Below the pieces are notes generated by a model. The model worked only from the letters and a program-made list of their open reading frames with translations, ran no database searches and was not told where the DNA came from. A DNA stretch of 64,000 bases from Alkalihalobacillus sp. YIM B00296 (GTDB lineage Bacteria; Bacillota; Bacilli; Bacillales; Fictibacillaceae): the NCBI RefSeq assembly GCF_020179385.1, contig NZ_JAIBLJ010000002.1, positions 186,001 through 250,000 of the forward strand. Reading direction: 5' to 3'. The position numbers and the translations under genes were made by a program. Every line of letters begins with the position of its first letter. Position 1 is the stretch's first letter. Shown piece by piece: positions 28,044 through 37,015 of this stretch.

Positions 28044-28547
28044 ATGCGGATCCCTCCCCTTTATCGTCGTAAAGGTTACCAACGTTTTTTTGCCGGTATT
28101 GTCATTGGCTTCATATGCGGATGGTCTTTTTATCTAATGAGTTTCGGAAGTTTACAGGATTTCTACATGACAGAGATCGATCGAAGAGACGAGGAGATCA
28201 AAGACTTGAATGAGAAATTCAAACATTTCAGAGAAGATTATGAAGAAAAAAATAAAGAAAATGAAAAGAAGCTGCGTATTCAAGACATTAAAGTCAGTTT
28301 TTTGAACCGAGAACAAGTCGGATTGAAAGGGCTCCCATTGATTGAACTAGAAAATAGCGTGAAATCACAATTACATGACGTCCTGACAAAAGACATCGAA
28401 TCAGTTGGCCAAAACTCAAATTTATTGATCCGCACGCTTGAAAACAAAAACTTCTTGATTGGGAAAGAAACATATAATGTAAAGGTTTATCAGATGCATC
28501 TTTATACAACATTGCGACTATATTTAAAAGTAGAACGTGCTAACTAG
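28044..28547 (+). CDS. ytrI: Sporulation membrane protein YtrI
   Basis: A 167-residue protein with a short basic N-terminus, one membrane segment (about 15-35, FFAGIVIGFICGWSFYLMSF), a charged coiled-coil region (about 48-80) and a C-terminal beta-rich domain. The arrangement matches YtrI, required for efficient sporulation in B. subtilis. AGGAGGATTAGAAG precedes the ATG; the gene is joined to ytrH by 3 bp, so the two are one operon. Confidence 0.88.
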   Translation: MRIPPLYRRKGYQRFFAGIVIGFICGWSFYLMSFGSLQDFYMTEIDRRDEEIKDLNEKFKHFREDYEEKNKENEKKLRIQDIKVSFLNREQVGLKGLPLIELENSVKSQLHDVLTKDIESVGQNSNLLIRTLENKNFLIGKETYNVKVYQMHLYTTLRLYLKVERAN

Positions 28548-28651
28548 GCTTGTTTTTTTACAATTGTGAGACATTTGGGTTCCATCATTAGCAAAGTACA
28601 TGCAAATCGAATACAATATAAATAGGAAAAAACATGTAAGGGGGATTGTGA

Positions 28652-28834
28652 ATGATCATCAATCGAAAAGAAATGGCGAGGGCGAAAGTCGAAAAGCTGA
28701 AAAACGGTTACTCAGCGTTCGCTGAAACAAAAGAGGTCGCAGAACTGATTAAGAAGCAAGCTGCCGAACTGAACATCGAATTTGTAGAGGACGTGACAGA
28801 AATTGGATCCTGGTTCATCCCAGCCAAACGATAA
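28652..28834 (+). CDS. Small conserved-looking protein of unknown function
   Basis: A 60-residue, basic, soluble protein without membrane segments or Cys. AAGGGGG precedes the ATG at a good distance, and a strong terminator follows, so it is very probably a real gene. The sequence reads as two helices (about 5-20 and 24-38) followed by a strand-like end (NIEFVEDVTEIGSWFIPA). A small gene occurs at this place in other Bacilli, but I cannot name a function. Confidence 0.75.
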   Translation: MIINRKEMARAKVEKLKNGYSAFAETKEVAELIKKQAAELNIEFVEDVTEIGSWFIPAKR

Positions 28835-28845
28835 TTTACTGAAAA

Positions 28846-28890
28846 CCTAGCCCCAGCCTTTTCACAAAAAGGGATGGGGCTATTATTTTC
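28846..28890 (+). terminator. Terminator after the 60-residue gene
   Basis: TAGCCCCA-g-CCTTTT and AAAAGG-ga-TGGGGCTA form a stem of about 14 bp around a 4-5-nt loop, followed by TTATTTTC. The sequence can also serve the convergent nrnA. Confidence 0.8.
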
Positions 28891-28897
28891 GCTGAAA

Positions 28898-29842
28898 TCA
28901 TTGGTGGGCACTGCATGCTTCCACAAGATCCTGAATGATCTGCTCAGTTTCCTCCATGGTATATACTGTGGCACCAGATGCCATCGGGTGTCCTCCGCCA
29001 TTGTATTTTGCTGCGATCGTATTGACAATCGGCCCTTTAGAGCGGAGTCGCACACGAATCTGATCAGGTTCTTCTACAAAGAAAACCCACGACAAAAGGC
29101 CTTCAACATTGGAAAAGGAATTGACAAGCAAGGAAGATTCATTTGGGGTCGTATTGAATTTCTCCATTACTTCTTTCGTTAAATAAATATAACCTACACC
29201 TGGCTCGATGTATTTGAAATTAGTCAATACATAACCATTTAACCGGGCTAAATTCAATTTTACTTTATATATTTCATCATAGACATTCGAGATATCGAAA
29301 TCGTAATTCCGTAATTCCCCAGCAAATTTCATCGTCTTCTCTGTCGTATTCGGAAACAAGAAACGTCCTGTGTCTCCTACAATCCCTGCATAAAGGAGTC
29401 CAGCCCCTTTATCAGATAACTTGAAACGATGCTTTTCTTTCCCGTATAAAAAGAACTCATAAATCATTTCACTGACACTGCTTGCTTCTGTATCAACCCA
29501 AATCAAATCTCCGTAGCGGTCTTCATTTGGGTGGTGATCGATTTTTATAAGAAAGTCTCCTGATGAGTAGCGGCCGTCACTGATTCGAGCTTGGTTCGCT
29601 GTATCACAAATAATAACAAGGGCATCCTCATATACCTCGTCCGAAATCTGATCCATTTCAATCAAGAATTTCAGGGATGCTTCTTCCTCCCCGACCACAT
29701 GGATCGTTTTTTCCGGAAAGCTTGCTTTTAAGATTTCAGACAGACCTCCTTGTGAACCGAGCGCATCCGGATCAGGACGTACATGCCGGTGAATGATGAT
29801 TTTTTCATATTCTTTGATCTTCTGTATAATTTGTTCTTTCAT
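28898..29842 (-). CDS. nrnA: Bifunctional oligoribonuclease / PAP phosphatase NrnA
   Basis: Degrades 2-5 nt RNA fragments and dephosphorylates 3'-phosphoadenosine 5'-phosphate. The 314-residue DHH-family protein shows HRHVRPDPDALGSQ (metal site), the central IKIDHHPNEDRYGD (DHH motif, here with a Pro following) and the C-terminal DHHA1 substrate motif NGGGHPMASGA. AAAGGAG 7 nt before the ATG at 29842 fixes the start; a longer frame adds 16 poor residues. B. subtilis name YtqI. It converges with the upstream plus-strand genes. Confidence 0.95.
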   Translation of the reverse strand: MKEQIIQKIKEYEKIIIHRHVRPDPDALGSQGGLSEILKASFPEKTIHVVGEEEASLKFLIEMDQISDEVYEDALVIICDTANQARISDGRYSSGDFLIKIDHHPNEDRYGDLIWVDTEASSVSEMIYEFFLYGKEKHRFKLSDKGAGLLYAGIVGDTGRFLFPNTTEKTMKFAGELRNYDFDISNVYDEIYKVKLNLARLNGYVLTNFKYIEPGVGYIYLTKEVMEKFNTTPNESSLLVNSFSNVEGLLSWVFFVEEPDQIRVRLRSKGPIVNTIAAKYNGGGHPMASGATVYTMEETEQIIQDLVEACSAHQ

Positions 29843-29958
29843 TCTGGACTCCTTTAACTGTAACCTAATGTTCACTTTAGAATCGTACAATCTATGGAAT
29901 TTTTATACGTTTTTCTATACAATGGAACTCGAAGAATCAATAACATTGGAGGATTGTC

Positions 29959-30261
29959 ATGCCTGTTTTCATCATTATCATCGTATTGTCAATAAGCCTT
30001 TATATATTCTATAAAGTCAAAGAATTTCGTGTGAAAGCTCCTTATGAGAAGAGATGGACGAAATCCAAAGCTAATATAGCGCTAGGTGTTTTCATTGGAG
30101 TGTTCGGGCTTAATCGTTTGTTCATCAATGAATCTACATATGATTTGGTCATAGGCAGCGTATTTTTGGTTTTAGGTTTGATCAACGTTTATATGGGTTA
30201 TAAGGCGTATAAATATTTCCTTCCGCTTGCTGTTGAGGAGAATCAACGATCTGAGTCTTAG
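29959..30261 (+). CDS. ytpI: YtpI-like membrane protein
   Basis: A 100-residue protein with three hydrophobic segments (about 2-18, 38-56, 60-80) and a charged loop (VKAPYEKRWTKSKAN). It is similar in size, topology and position to YtpI, of unknown function. GGAGGAT precedes the ATG. It is divergent from nrnA and convergent with ytoI. Confidence 0.8.
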   Translation: MPVFIIIIVLSISLYIFYKVKEFRVKAPYEKRWTKSKANIALGVFIGVFGLNRLFINESTYDLVIGSVFLVLGLINVYMGYKAYKYFLPLAVEENQRSES

Positions 30262-30275
30262 ATTATTGCCCCCCT

Positions 30276-30352
30276 ACGGGATCTAAACTATTCAAAATAG
30301 CTTACATGTAAAAACATGATGCCTCTTTTTGAATTGAGATCCCGTTTCGTTT
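30276..30352. terminator. Long nested-stem terminator between ytpI and ytoI
   Basis: ACGGGATCT/AGATCCCGT outside and ATTCAAAA/TTTTGAAT inside, separated by small internal loops, enclose a 29-nt loop that itself contains ACATG-taaaa-ACATG-like repeats. TTTCGTTTT follows. It is about 14 bp past ytpI. Confidence 0.75.
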
Positions 30353-30420
30353 TGCTAAAAACCATATCAGTTTTTTAGGGAGCAAAGATGGTTACTCTCA
30401 TCGCAGTTTTTTTCGCGTAT

Positions 30421-30512
30421 TATAAAGTTGATTTGGCACTGGTATAAGCGGATTTTTTGATTTATAACCCGTTTTTGCGTTTTATAAGCCGAATTCAACT
30501 TTTATAAGCCAT
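30421..30512. repeat. Short periodic repeat array, TATAAGCC core
   Basis: Units with TATAAGCG, TATAACCC, TATAAGCC and TATAAGCC start at 30443, 30463, 30483 and 30503, exactly 20 bp apart; a weaker unit TATAAAG starts at 30421. The rest of each unit differs, although it is T-rich. The array lies between the 3' ends of two convergent genes, so it is not a promoter. Confidence 0.65.
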
Positions 30513-30550
30513 TGCCATAGAATTATGTGCCAAGTTCCCTTCTTTTCTAA

Positions 30551-31867
30551 TCAGAGGTGGCGTTCGATGAGTTGTGCCATCATCAGCGCCTTGCCGACGA
30601 TGTCCCCCTCATGGTAGATTTCAACATCTACTTTCCCATACCGTCTGCTTAGTTCAAGAATTTTGGGGCGGATAATAATTTTACTATCGATTTGCACGGG
30701 TTTTAAAAAGTATAGGGTGATATTTTCAACGACCAGGTCACCCTTTTTCCGCTTCCGCAACGCTCTGCTTCCAACCTCAGATACCATAGTCGTCATTACA
30801 CCGTAAGAGAGAGTCCCCAAATAACTCGTCATCTGTGGAGTGACTTCACAGGTGAAGAATACATCCTGTTCGTTTTCATTATCTTGGACATGGCTTGTTA
30901 TCAGATCATCGAAGGTTTCACCGACCTGTGGCTGTTTTTGGATCATTTGTAGAGCCTTTAACACATCTTGTCTGCTGATGATCCCCTGCAGTGTTTGATG
31001 TGAATCGATGACAGGTAAAAGCTCAATACCCTCCCAAATCATCATATGAGCTGCGTTGGCAACCGATGTCGTACTACTGACAGTGATTGGATTTTTGGTC
31101 ATCACTTTCTCGATCGTCAATTCGTTGTCCTTCCCTATGATGTCTTTGGAAGTGACGACCCCTACAATGCGCTTTTTTTTGTCCACAACAGGATAACGGC
31201 TGTGATTGGTCTCCTTGTTCAACTCGTACCATTTAGAGACCTTCTCTTCGTTCACCAGATAATTCGTTTGTTCGATTGGGATCGTAATGTCACTGACAAG
31301 GACGATTTCCTTTTTGATCAGCTGGTCATAAATGGCCCGGTTGATCATTGCAGCCACGGTAAATGTATCATAACTCGTCGAAATGACTGGAAGCTCTAAT
31401 TCGTCTGCCAGCTTCGTCACCGTCTCATCGGTATCAAAGCCACCTGTTATAAGGACCGCCGCCCCTGCTTTTAATCCAAGTGCATGTGCTTTTGTCCTGT
31501 TTCCAACGATCAATAAGCTATCCGGGTCCACATAGCGCATCATCGCCTCAAGCTTCATAGCACCAATGACGAACTTGTTGAGAGTCTTATGCAGTCCTTT
31601 TTTTCCACCAAGGACTTGTCCATCAACAATATTGACAACCTCTGCAAATGTAAGTTTCTCGATGTTATCTTTACGTTTCTTTTCGATACGGATCGTCCCT
31701 ACACGCTCAATCGTGCTGACCGACCCTTGGTTTTCTGCATCTTTTATAGCTCTATAGGCAGTACCCTCACTAACGGAAAGAGCTTTTGCAATTTGTCTGA
31801 CAGATATTTTACTTCCAATTTCCAATGTTTCGATATACGCTAATATTTGTTCATGTTTTGTAGTCAT
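30551..31867 (-). CDS. ytoI: CBS and hot-dog domain regulator YtoI
   Basis: A 438-residue protein with an N-terminal winged helix (about 5-60, SVRQIAKALSVSEGTAYRAI), a DRTGG domain (about 75-180), a pair of CBS domains (about 190-310; YPVVDKKKRIVGVVTSKDI and LPVIDSHQTLQGIISRQDV) and a C-terminal hot-dog thioesterase-like domain (about 330-435). CBS pairs usually sense adenine nucleotides. The gene order of domains is that of YtoI; its targets are not known. The ribosome site is weak. Followed by small membrane protein gene upstream. Confidence 0.85.
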   Translation of the reverse strand: MTTKHEQILAYIETLEIGSKISVRQIAKALSVSEGTAYRAIKDAENQGSVSTIERVGTIRIEKKRKDNIEKLTFAEVVNIVDGQVLGGKKGLHKTLNKFVIGAMKLEAMMRYVDPDSLLIVGNRTKAHALGLKAGAAVLITGGFDTDETVTKLADELELPVISTSYDTFTVAAMINRAIYDQLIKKEIVLVSDITIPIEQTNYLVNEEKVSKWYELNKETNHSRYPVVDKKKRIVGVVTSKDIIGKDNELTIEKVMTKNPITVSSTTSVANAAHMMIWEGIELLPVIDSHQTLQGIISRQDVLKALQMIQKQPQVGETFDDLITSHVQDNENEQDVFFTCEVTPQMTSYLGTLSYGVMTTMVSEVGSRALRKRKKGDLVVENITLYFLKPVQIDSKIIIRPKILELSRRYGKVDVEIYHEGDIVGKALMMAQLIERHL

Positions 31868-31944
31868 CTTTTCACCAAGCTTTCTAAAAACCGATCTACC
31901 AAATTGCTAAGTCTTTCCTATTATACTAAGGGTGACCCATTACA

Positions 31945-32190
31945 TCAATGTTGTCTGACTCTCTTTCGTTCTTTTGTTGAACGTTTAAAAGATGTGCTTT
32001 CAGTGGATTGTTGTGGATATCTTTTGTAAAGCAACGCTGAAAAATTCCCACCGATCACAAGTAACGCAAAAAATAACCAGATAGCTGAAAACCACCCACC
32101 TGATCCTGTACCGATTTCAGGTAGATAGGGAACAGCAAAGTATACAAGTGCCAGGGCAGCTAGCAAGGATAAAATCAGTCTGTTTTTCAT
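31945..32190 (-). CDS. Small membrane protein of unknown function
   Basis: An 81-residue protein with two hydrophobic segments (about 5-22 and 33-52) and a basic, Ser/Thr-rich tail (STESTSFKRSTKERKRVRQ). AAAGGAG 9 nt before the ATG at 32190 supports the start. A longer open frame adds 16 unconvincing residues. I do not recognise a family. It is placed between ytoI and ytkL and could be co-transcribed with ytkL. Confidence 0.7.
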   Translation of the reverse strand: MKNRLILSLLAALALVYFAVPYLPEIGTGSGGWFSAIWLFFALLVIGGNFSALLYKRYPQQSTESTSFKRSTKERKRVRQH

Positions 32191-32277
32191 TAAGTCATTC
32201 TCCTTTCCATTTGCATAGGGGATGTCCCTTTTTATCAAATGTATGCAAATACCCTCTTGGAAAGAAGAATGAGCTCG

Positions 32278-32958
32278 TTAAAGTTCGATGGATTCTCCAG
32301 ATTTCAATGCTCGTCCTTTTTTGCCTTCCAGCTCATTTACAAATACTTCAGGATCCTGTTCAATTACTGGGAACGTATTGTAATGGATCGGTACGACATA
32401 ATTTGCTTTCAACCAGCTTGCAGCGACCGAAGCATCTTCAGGTCCCATCGTAAAGTTATCACCGATTGGTAAGAAAGCGAGATTGATATAGTTCTGGTCA
32501 CCAATCAATTTCATATCGGAAAACAATGCTGTATCACCTGCATGGTATACTGTTTTGTCCTCAGCTGTGAATAGGATCCCTGCTGGCATTCCTGTGTAAA
32601 CGACAGTACCATCCTCTTCCGCATAGCTCGAACCATGGAAAGCCTGGGTCAACTTCACTTTTCCGAAATCAAACTGGTATGCCCCACCGATATGCATCGC
32701 ATGGGTCTCCACACCTTTAGAACCTAGGTAATTTGCTAATTCAAATGGCGCTACGACCAAAGCATCGTTCCTTTTCGCAATATCGACGGTATCTCCCACA
32801 TGGTCGTTATGACCATGGGTAAGTAAAATCACATCTGCTTTTACATCATCTGCTTTAATGTGACATTGTTCATTTCCTGTGATGAAGGGATCAATCCAAA
32901 TTGATTTTCCATTTGTTTCGATAGCGACTACTGAGTGGCCATAATACGTTACTTTCAT
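32278..32958 (-). CDS. ytkL: Metallo-beta-lactamase fold hydrolase, UPF0173 (YtkL)
   Basis: A 226-residue metallo-hydrolase of the UPF0173 group. The metal-binding HxHxDH motif is present as [11 protein letters not shown], with a further His in [11 protein letters not shown], Asp in [12 protein letters not shown] and His in IPIHYNTFP. The N-terminus [17 protein letters not shown] is the family signature. The substrate is unknown. AGGAGAG precedes the ATG. It is followed by a small membrane protein gene. Confidence 0.92.
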   Translation of the reverse strand: MKVTYYGHSVVAIETNGKSIWIDPFITGNEQCHIKADDVKADVILLTHGHNDHVGDTVDIAKRNDALVVAPFELANYLGSKGVETHAMHIGGAYQFDFGKVKLTQAFHGSSYAEEDGTVVYTGMPAGILFTAEDKTVYHAGDTALFSDMKLIGDQNYINLAFLPIGDNFTMGPEDASVAASWLKANYVVPIHYNTFPVIEQDPEVFVNELEGKKGRALKSGESIEL

Positions 32959-33130
32959 TCAAGATCTCTCCTCTTTCAAATTAGTTTCTGTGTAATTCCT
33001 TCTCCTAAAGTATTTCCGTTTCCTTCTGGCAGTAGAAACAAGACACAAGATACAATACCATCCTTGTACCCGTTTCACCCTTCATTCTACACATGAGGCT
33101 GGAAATTAAAAAATGATTTGGATTGAATCA

Positions 33131-33312
33131 AGAAAAGCGCAATCGCCCTGGTCAGCCACGTAGGAGGCTCGAACCAAACAAAGTTCGGTTCTGCGTGGGT
33201 AAACCCTTCGACCTAAATCAATGTGTCGCCGCCGTAGGAGGAAGGCTGAGCCTTAGTTGCACCTATTCTGGTACGCCGGTTAGCTACATCGCTAAAAAGT
33301 TATACTTTCTTA
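33131..33312 (+). repeat. Dispersed intergenic element A, copy 4 (long form)
   Basis: Shares CCCTGGTCAGCCACG, GGAGGCTCGAACCAAACAAA, GTTCTGCGTG(G/A)GTAA and AATGTGTCG(C/G) plus GCCGTAGGAGG with copy 1 at 7469, and ends in TTATACTTTCTTA like copy 2. Its right part (GCTGAGCCTTAGTTGCACCT onward) differs. It fills the spacer between ald and ytkL. Confidence 0.7.
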
Positions 33313-33317
33313 ATGTG

Positions 33318-33353
33318 AAAAAAAGAGACTAGCCACCTGCAGGCCAGTCTCCA
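33318..33353 (-). terminator. ald terminator
   Basis: On the minus strand GAGACT-g-GCC and GGC-t-AGTCTC form a stem with one mismatch and a 7-nt loop, followed by TTTTTTT. It lies 17 bp past the ald stop, immediately next to element A. Confidence 0.85.
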
Positions 33354-33367
33354 TGTTCATTAAACAT

Positions 33368-34492
33368 TCATATTTTATTTGAGAGCATCTCTTTTACATC
33401 ATTGTACTCTAAACCATGTGCCTCAGAAACTGCTTCATAAGTCACGTATCCATCAAGTGTGTTGATACCTTTAAGGAGAGCATCATTATTACTGCAAGCT
33501 TTGACGTAACCTTTATTGGCAATTTCCACAGCATAAGGGACGGTGACATTTGTCAAAGCAATCGTAGAGGTACGTGGAACCGCACCCGGCATGTTTGCCA
33601 CAGCATAATGGACTACTCCGTGTTTTTCATACGTTGGGTTATCATGGGTTGTAATTCGATCGGTCGTTTCAAAAATTCCTCCCTGGTCGATTGCAACATC
33701 AACGAGGACAGATCCTATTCTCATTTTCTGGATCATTTCCTCAGTGACAAGCTTAGGCGCTTTTGCCCCAGGAATCAGTACAGCACCGATTACAAGGTCA
33801 GAATCTACTACTGCTTCGGCAATATTCAGTGGATTGGACATTAACGTATTGATATCAGAACCGAAAATATCATCCAACTGGCGGAGCCTCTCTGGATTCA
33901 AGTCGATAACCGTCACACTTGCACCTAAACCGACAGCGATTTTTGCTGCATTTGTACCTGCTACACCACCGCCGATGACCGTAACTTTGCCTCTACGTAC
34001 TCCAGGAACGCCTCCGAGCAGGATTCCCCTTCCACCATGAGGTTTTTCAAGGAATGATGCACCGATTTGTGTCGCCATTCTACCTGCTACCTCACTCATA
34101 GGTGTCAACAATGGAAGGCTGCGATTAGGAAGCTGCACTGTTTCGTAAGCAATACCAACAACTTTATTTTCGATCAGCGCTTTTGTCAATTCTGCTTCTG
34201 CCGCCAAATGTAAATATGTAAACAAAATTAGTCCTTCGCGGAAATATTGGTATTCTTCCTGTAAAGGTTCTTTAACCTTCATGACCATTTCCATGCTCCA
34301 AGCTTCTGCTGCAGAATCCACGATCTCCGCGCCAGCTTCTTGGTATTGTTCATTCGTAAACCCTGATCCAAGACCAGCATCTCTTTCAATAAAAACCTCA
34401 TGTCCTGATACTTTCAGATTAACTACGCCAGCGGGCGTCATTGCGATGCGATTTTCATTATTTTTAATTTCTCTAGGTACACCAATACGCAT
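33368..34492 (-). CDS. ald: Alanine dehydrogenase
   Basis: NAD-dependent, reversible deamination of L-alanine to pyruvate, important for alanine use and sporulation. The 374-residue protein starts [20 protein letters not shown] (substrate Arg and the conserved Lys region), with the substrate His in FTYLHLAAE and the NAD motif [27 protein letters not shown] precedes the ATG. The upstream 330 bp holds no gene; AT-rich sequence is seen there, but no promoter I could place with confidence. Confidence 0.96.
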   Translation of the reverse strand: MRIGVPREIKNNENRIAMTPAGVVNLKVSGHEVFIERDAGLGSGFTNEQYQEAGAEIVDSAAEAWSMEMVMKVKEPLQEEYQYFREGLILFTYLHLAAEAELTKALIENKVVGIAYETVQLPNRSLPLLTPMSEVAGRMATQIGASFLEKPHGGRGILLGGVPGVRRGKVTVIGGGVAGTNAAKIAVGLGASVTVIDLNPERLRQLDDIFGSDINTLMSNPLNIAEAVVDSDLVIGAVLIPGAKAPKLVTEEMIQKMRIGSVLVDVAIDQGGIFETTDRITTHDNPTYEKHGVVHYAVANMPGAVPRTSTIALTNVTVPYAVEIANKGYVKACSNNDALLKGINTLDGYVTYEAVSEAHGLEYNDVKEMLSNKI

Positions 34493-34779
34493 TTTTACAA
34501 CCTCCTAAATCAACAAATCTTCAATAACTACTGTGTCCTCGATCCAGTCCAAATTGACTGCCATTTAAAGATAACACCAATTGACAAAAAGAAAAAGGGA
34601 AAAATCGTGGTGTACACTGAAATGAGCGTATTCTTCACACCTTTTCCATACGTTGCCATCATAACATAAAACACAAAAGTAGCCTATAATCATAAGGTTG
34701 GTTTTATCGAATCATTTTATTTATTTTTTTTGCTTTGTTGAATCGTAATGTTGATTTGTCCAACAAATTCGGGAACTTT

Positions 34780-34820
34780 TAAAGACCCCTTCTTTTCAGA
34801 TGCTCAGAAGAGGTCTTCAC
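34780..34820 (-). terminator. Terminator after the 56-residue gene
   Basis: AAGACCtCTTCT and AGAAGgGGTCTT pair (one mismatch) around a loop of about 12 nt, just past the small gene's stop. The minus-strand tail is TTTAAAAG, so it is only moderately strong. Confidence 0.55.
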
Positions 34821-34826
34821 TGGACC

Positions 34827-34997
34827 TTATCTCAATTGATTTTCGCTTCCATCCTCTTCGTGAGGTGTATCAATATGATTCGGCCCTACTTGACCTACAA
34901 CACCGCTTTGATAAGACTGCATGATTTGATCTTGAACTTCCATTTCACCTTCTTTTTCAAATCGATATTTTCTGTTTTTGTCAGGTTTTTTCTCCAT
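34827..34997 (-). CDS. Small charged protein of unknown function
   Basis: A 56-residue, soluble protein: a basic first third (EKKPDKNRKYRFEKEGE), a Gln/Ser-rich middle and an acidic tail (DTPHEEDGSENQLR). GGAGG lies 8 nt before the ATG at 34997; a longer frame adds 23 poor residues. It resembles the small, unstructured proteins often found in spores, but I do not recognise a family. Confidence 0.6.
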   Translation of the reverse strand: MEKKPDKNRKYRFEKEGEMEVQDQIMQSYQSGVVGQVGPNHIDTPHEEDGSENQLR

Positions 34998-35146
34998 GAT
35001 CTGCGCCTCCTCTCCTATGGTTTCATTTTTAGTATGTGGAATAGACCACCTCGTTATTTGAACCAATAAGAGCCAAAGTCACGTCATATGGATAGCAGAA
35101 ATCCCCCATTTTATGTACAATGTGTGTGAGTAGGGGGAATGGATCG

Positions 35147-35461
35147 ATGACCTATACATTTACAAATGATGGGCGCTTAGGGATTAAGCTTCCGTTATTA
35201 GAGCAATCATGGAATAACTATACAAAAGAAACTCAGGAATCGATATTAGCAGAATGGGAAACGATTCGAGGAAAAATTCCAGATCGGATCAAGTATTTAG
35301 AAAATGAAATCAACGACAGGCAAAGCCAACTCTATCAAGAAGAAGACTTCGAACGTTCATGTGAGTTAAATTCGGAAATCTCTGAGTTAGCCTCTATTAT
35401 CAATGATTTGTGGATCTGGTACAGGACTAACAATCACATTACCAGCAAAGGCCATTATTGA
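35147..35461 (+). CDS. Small protein with UVR-like motif
   Basis: A 104-residue acidic protein. The C-terminal half (about 55-90) resembles the UVR helical-hairpin motif of UvrB/UvrC and McsA: a run of charged residues ending in EEDFERSCELNSEISEL, where EDFE and a following E-L-x-x-E/R-I-x-x-L spacing fit. The N-terminal half has YTFTNDGRLGIKLPLLEQSW. AGGGGGAATGG precedes the ATG at 35147. A strong terminator follows. UVR motifs mediate protein-protein contact; partner unknown. Confidence 0.65.
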   Translation: MTYTFTNDGRLGIKLPLLEQSWNNYTKETQESILAEWETIRGKIPDRIKYLENEINDRQSQLYQEEDFERSCELNSEISELASIINDLWIWYRTNNHITSKGHY

Positions 35462-35468
35462 TGTTTGT

Positions 35469-35502
35469 TAAAAACTCATCGAAAATGAGTTTTTTTCTTT
35501 TG
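35469..35502 (+). terminator. Terminator after the UVR-like gene
   Basis: AACTCAT-cgaaa-ATGAGTT forms a 7-bp stem followed by TTTTTTCTTTT, about 12 bp past the stop. Confidence 0.85.
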
Positions 35503-35503
35503 G

Positions 35504-35538
35504 GTAAAAATAAAAGACGACTCAATGAGCCATCTTCT
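35504..35538 (-). terminator. moaB terminator
   Basis: On the minus strand AGATGGCTC-att-GAGTCGTCT forms a 9-bp stem (two G-U pairs) followed by TTTTATTTTTA. It lies next to the moaB stop and back-to-back with the preceding terminator. Confidence 0.8.
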
Positions 35539-35539
35539 C

Positions 35540-36055
35540 TTACAAATCTTTTTTGATTTCTCGTATGACATGATTGATTTCTGGGAGGATCAATTTATTC
35601 ATGGCTAGCTTTACCGCACCGGTCGATCCTGGTACCGAAAAAACCGCTGTATCGTTATAGACACCAGCAATAGCTCTGCTAAGTATTGCGGCTGGACCGA
35701 TATCCTCTGTATAACTCAACATCCTGAAAAGCTCTCCAAACCCTGGAATCTCCTTATCCAATAACTCCGATACTACTTCTACAGAAACATCCCGCTTAGC
35801 AATGCCTGTCCCTCCATTCATGATGATCGCGTCCGTTCCTGAATCACTTGCCCCGCTCCTTAATATCTCATGAAGAACCATCGACTCATCTTTTACGATT
35901 TTATATGAAGAGATCTTATGACCGTTATCCTCAAGTGCACCTAAAATATACTTTCCGCTCTTGTCCGTTTCCTCTGATCGTGTATCACTGACTGTAATGA
36001 CCATGACACGAACATAGTCTGGAGCTTCCTGTTTGTGTTCTTCTACACTCATCAT
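35540..36055 (-). CDS. moaB: Molybdenum cofactor biosynthesis protein MoaB
   Basis: A 171-residue member of the MoaB/MogA family, which adenylylates molybdopterin. Visible are VMVITVSDTRSEETDKSG at the N-terminus, MNGGTGIAKRDVSVE (the nucleotide-binding GGTG loop) and FSVPGSTGAVKLAMNKLI. Two ATGs are adjacent; AGGAGG is 4 and 7 nt away respectively. The other genes of the pathway are not in this window. It lies 9 bp after the ecsC-like gene, so they probably share a transcript. Confidence 0.93.
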   Translation of the reverse strand: MMSVEEHKQEAPDYVRVMVITVSDTRSEETDKSGKYILGALEDNGHKISSYKIVKDESMVLHEILRSGASDSGTDAIIMNGGTGIAKRDVSVEVVSELLDKEIPGFGELFRMLSYTEDIGPAAILSRAIAGVYNDTAVFSVPGSTGAVKLAMNKLILPEINHVIREIKKDL

Positions 36056-36064
36056 ATATCCTCC

Positions 36065-36901
36065 TTAGTTATGCTTTTCTAATAGCCAACGTTTCTGATA
36101 GAACTGGTTTGCAAAATCAGTAATCTGTCTTGAAAGTTGATAATTAGCTGTTGCTCCATATACCATCCCCATCAATGGAATCCCTTGGATCAGACGTTTT
36201 CGCAGCATGAAAAGAACCATTCCTTTAACGACAAGACCTACCAGGTGCCGCATCCATTGACTGTCGGCGACCAGCTCATCTGATTCAAATAAGTATGGAT
36301 TGATATCCTGTTCCAAAACCTCGCTCATCAACTGTTCCCATCCTTCAAGCTGATGCTGCTTCGGCAATGTAGCCGCATGAAATAATTTTAGAGACAACAT
36401 GGTTTCATAAGGTTGGTTGATCGAATATCCGTATGAAAGGGCAAGTACTTGGATCGACCTCAAGTGGGCAGCAATGCTTGCAGGGATATCAATGCCTAGA
36501 AACAAAATCCCTCCTGCGCCTGATAAACCGCCTTGCGCAAAAGAAAGGAGTCTATGTTTCGCTACTTGATGTTGTGCTATGTATCTAAGCTGTTCAATCC
36601 GGCAATCCTGCACATCTTCCCATACCTCTACATCTTTGTTCATTGATTGAGCTGACAGCAGCACTCGCTGCTTTGTATCTTGTTGGAATTGTGAATTTAA
36701 AATGATCGAATGCAGATGAAAAAGCAGGTTGTCGATCGTTTGAAGTGCTTTTTCCCTAATCTTTGGAGAAATCCTGTTGAAGACATCCTCGAATGTTTTT
36801 TCATACGCTCTATTGAAGTCAGTCGGAACATAGGTAAAATATTCTTGCTCCCATTTTTCAATGGAAGACCATACTTGCTTTTCATTTTGAGACCATTCCA
36901 T
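36065..36901 (-). CDS. EcsC family protein
   Basis: A 278-residue protein of the EcsC family. The conserved core FAQGGLSGAGGILFLGIDIP followed by a helix (SIAAHLRSIQVLALSYGY) lies at about 135-180, and a second helical segment, VVKGMVLFMLRKRLIQGIPL, near 225-250 could touch the membrane. The molecular function of the family is not established. GGAGGTG precedes the ATG at 36901. It is downstream of ackA and upstream of moaB. B. subtilis has moaB here but I do not recall this gene at the locus. Confidence 0.8.
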   Translation of the reverse strand: MEWSQNEKQVWSSIEKWEQEYFTYVPTDFNRAYEKTFEDVFNRISPKIREKALQTIDNLLFHLHSIILNSQFQQDTKQRVLLSAQSMNKDVEVWEDVQDCRIEQLRYIAQHQVAKHRLLSFAQGGLSGAGGILFLGIDIPASIAAHLRSIQVLALSYGYSINQPYETMLSLKLFHAATLPKQHQLEGWEQLMSEVLEQDINPYLFESDELVADSQWMRHLVGLVVKGMVLFMLRKRLIQGIPLMGMVYGATANYQLSRQITDFANQFYQKRWLLEKHN

Positions 36902-36966
36902 ATGTACACCTCCAAGAAGCACTTTTCATTCATTATACCAAAACTGACACAATTAAAATAATGAGC

Positions 36967-37006
36967 ATAAAAAGAACTCCACCAGAAAAATTGGTGAAGT
37001 TCTGTC
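36967..37006 (-). terminator. ackA terminator
   Basis: On the minus strand AGAACT-t-CACCA and TGGTG-g-AGTTCT form a stem with one mismatch around ATTTTTC, followed by TTTTTATG. Confidence 0.85.
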
Positions 37007-37015
37007 CTTGATTTT

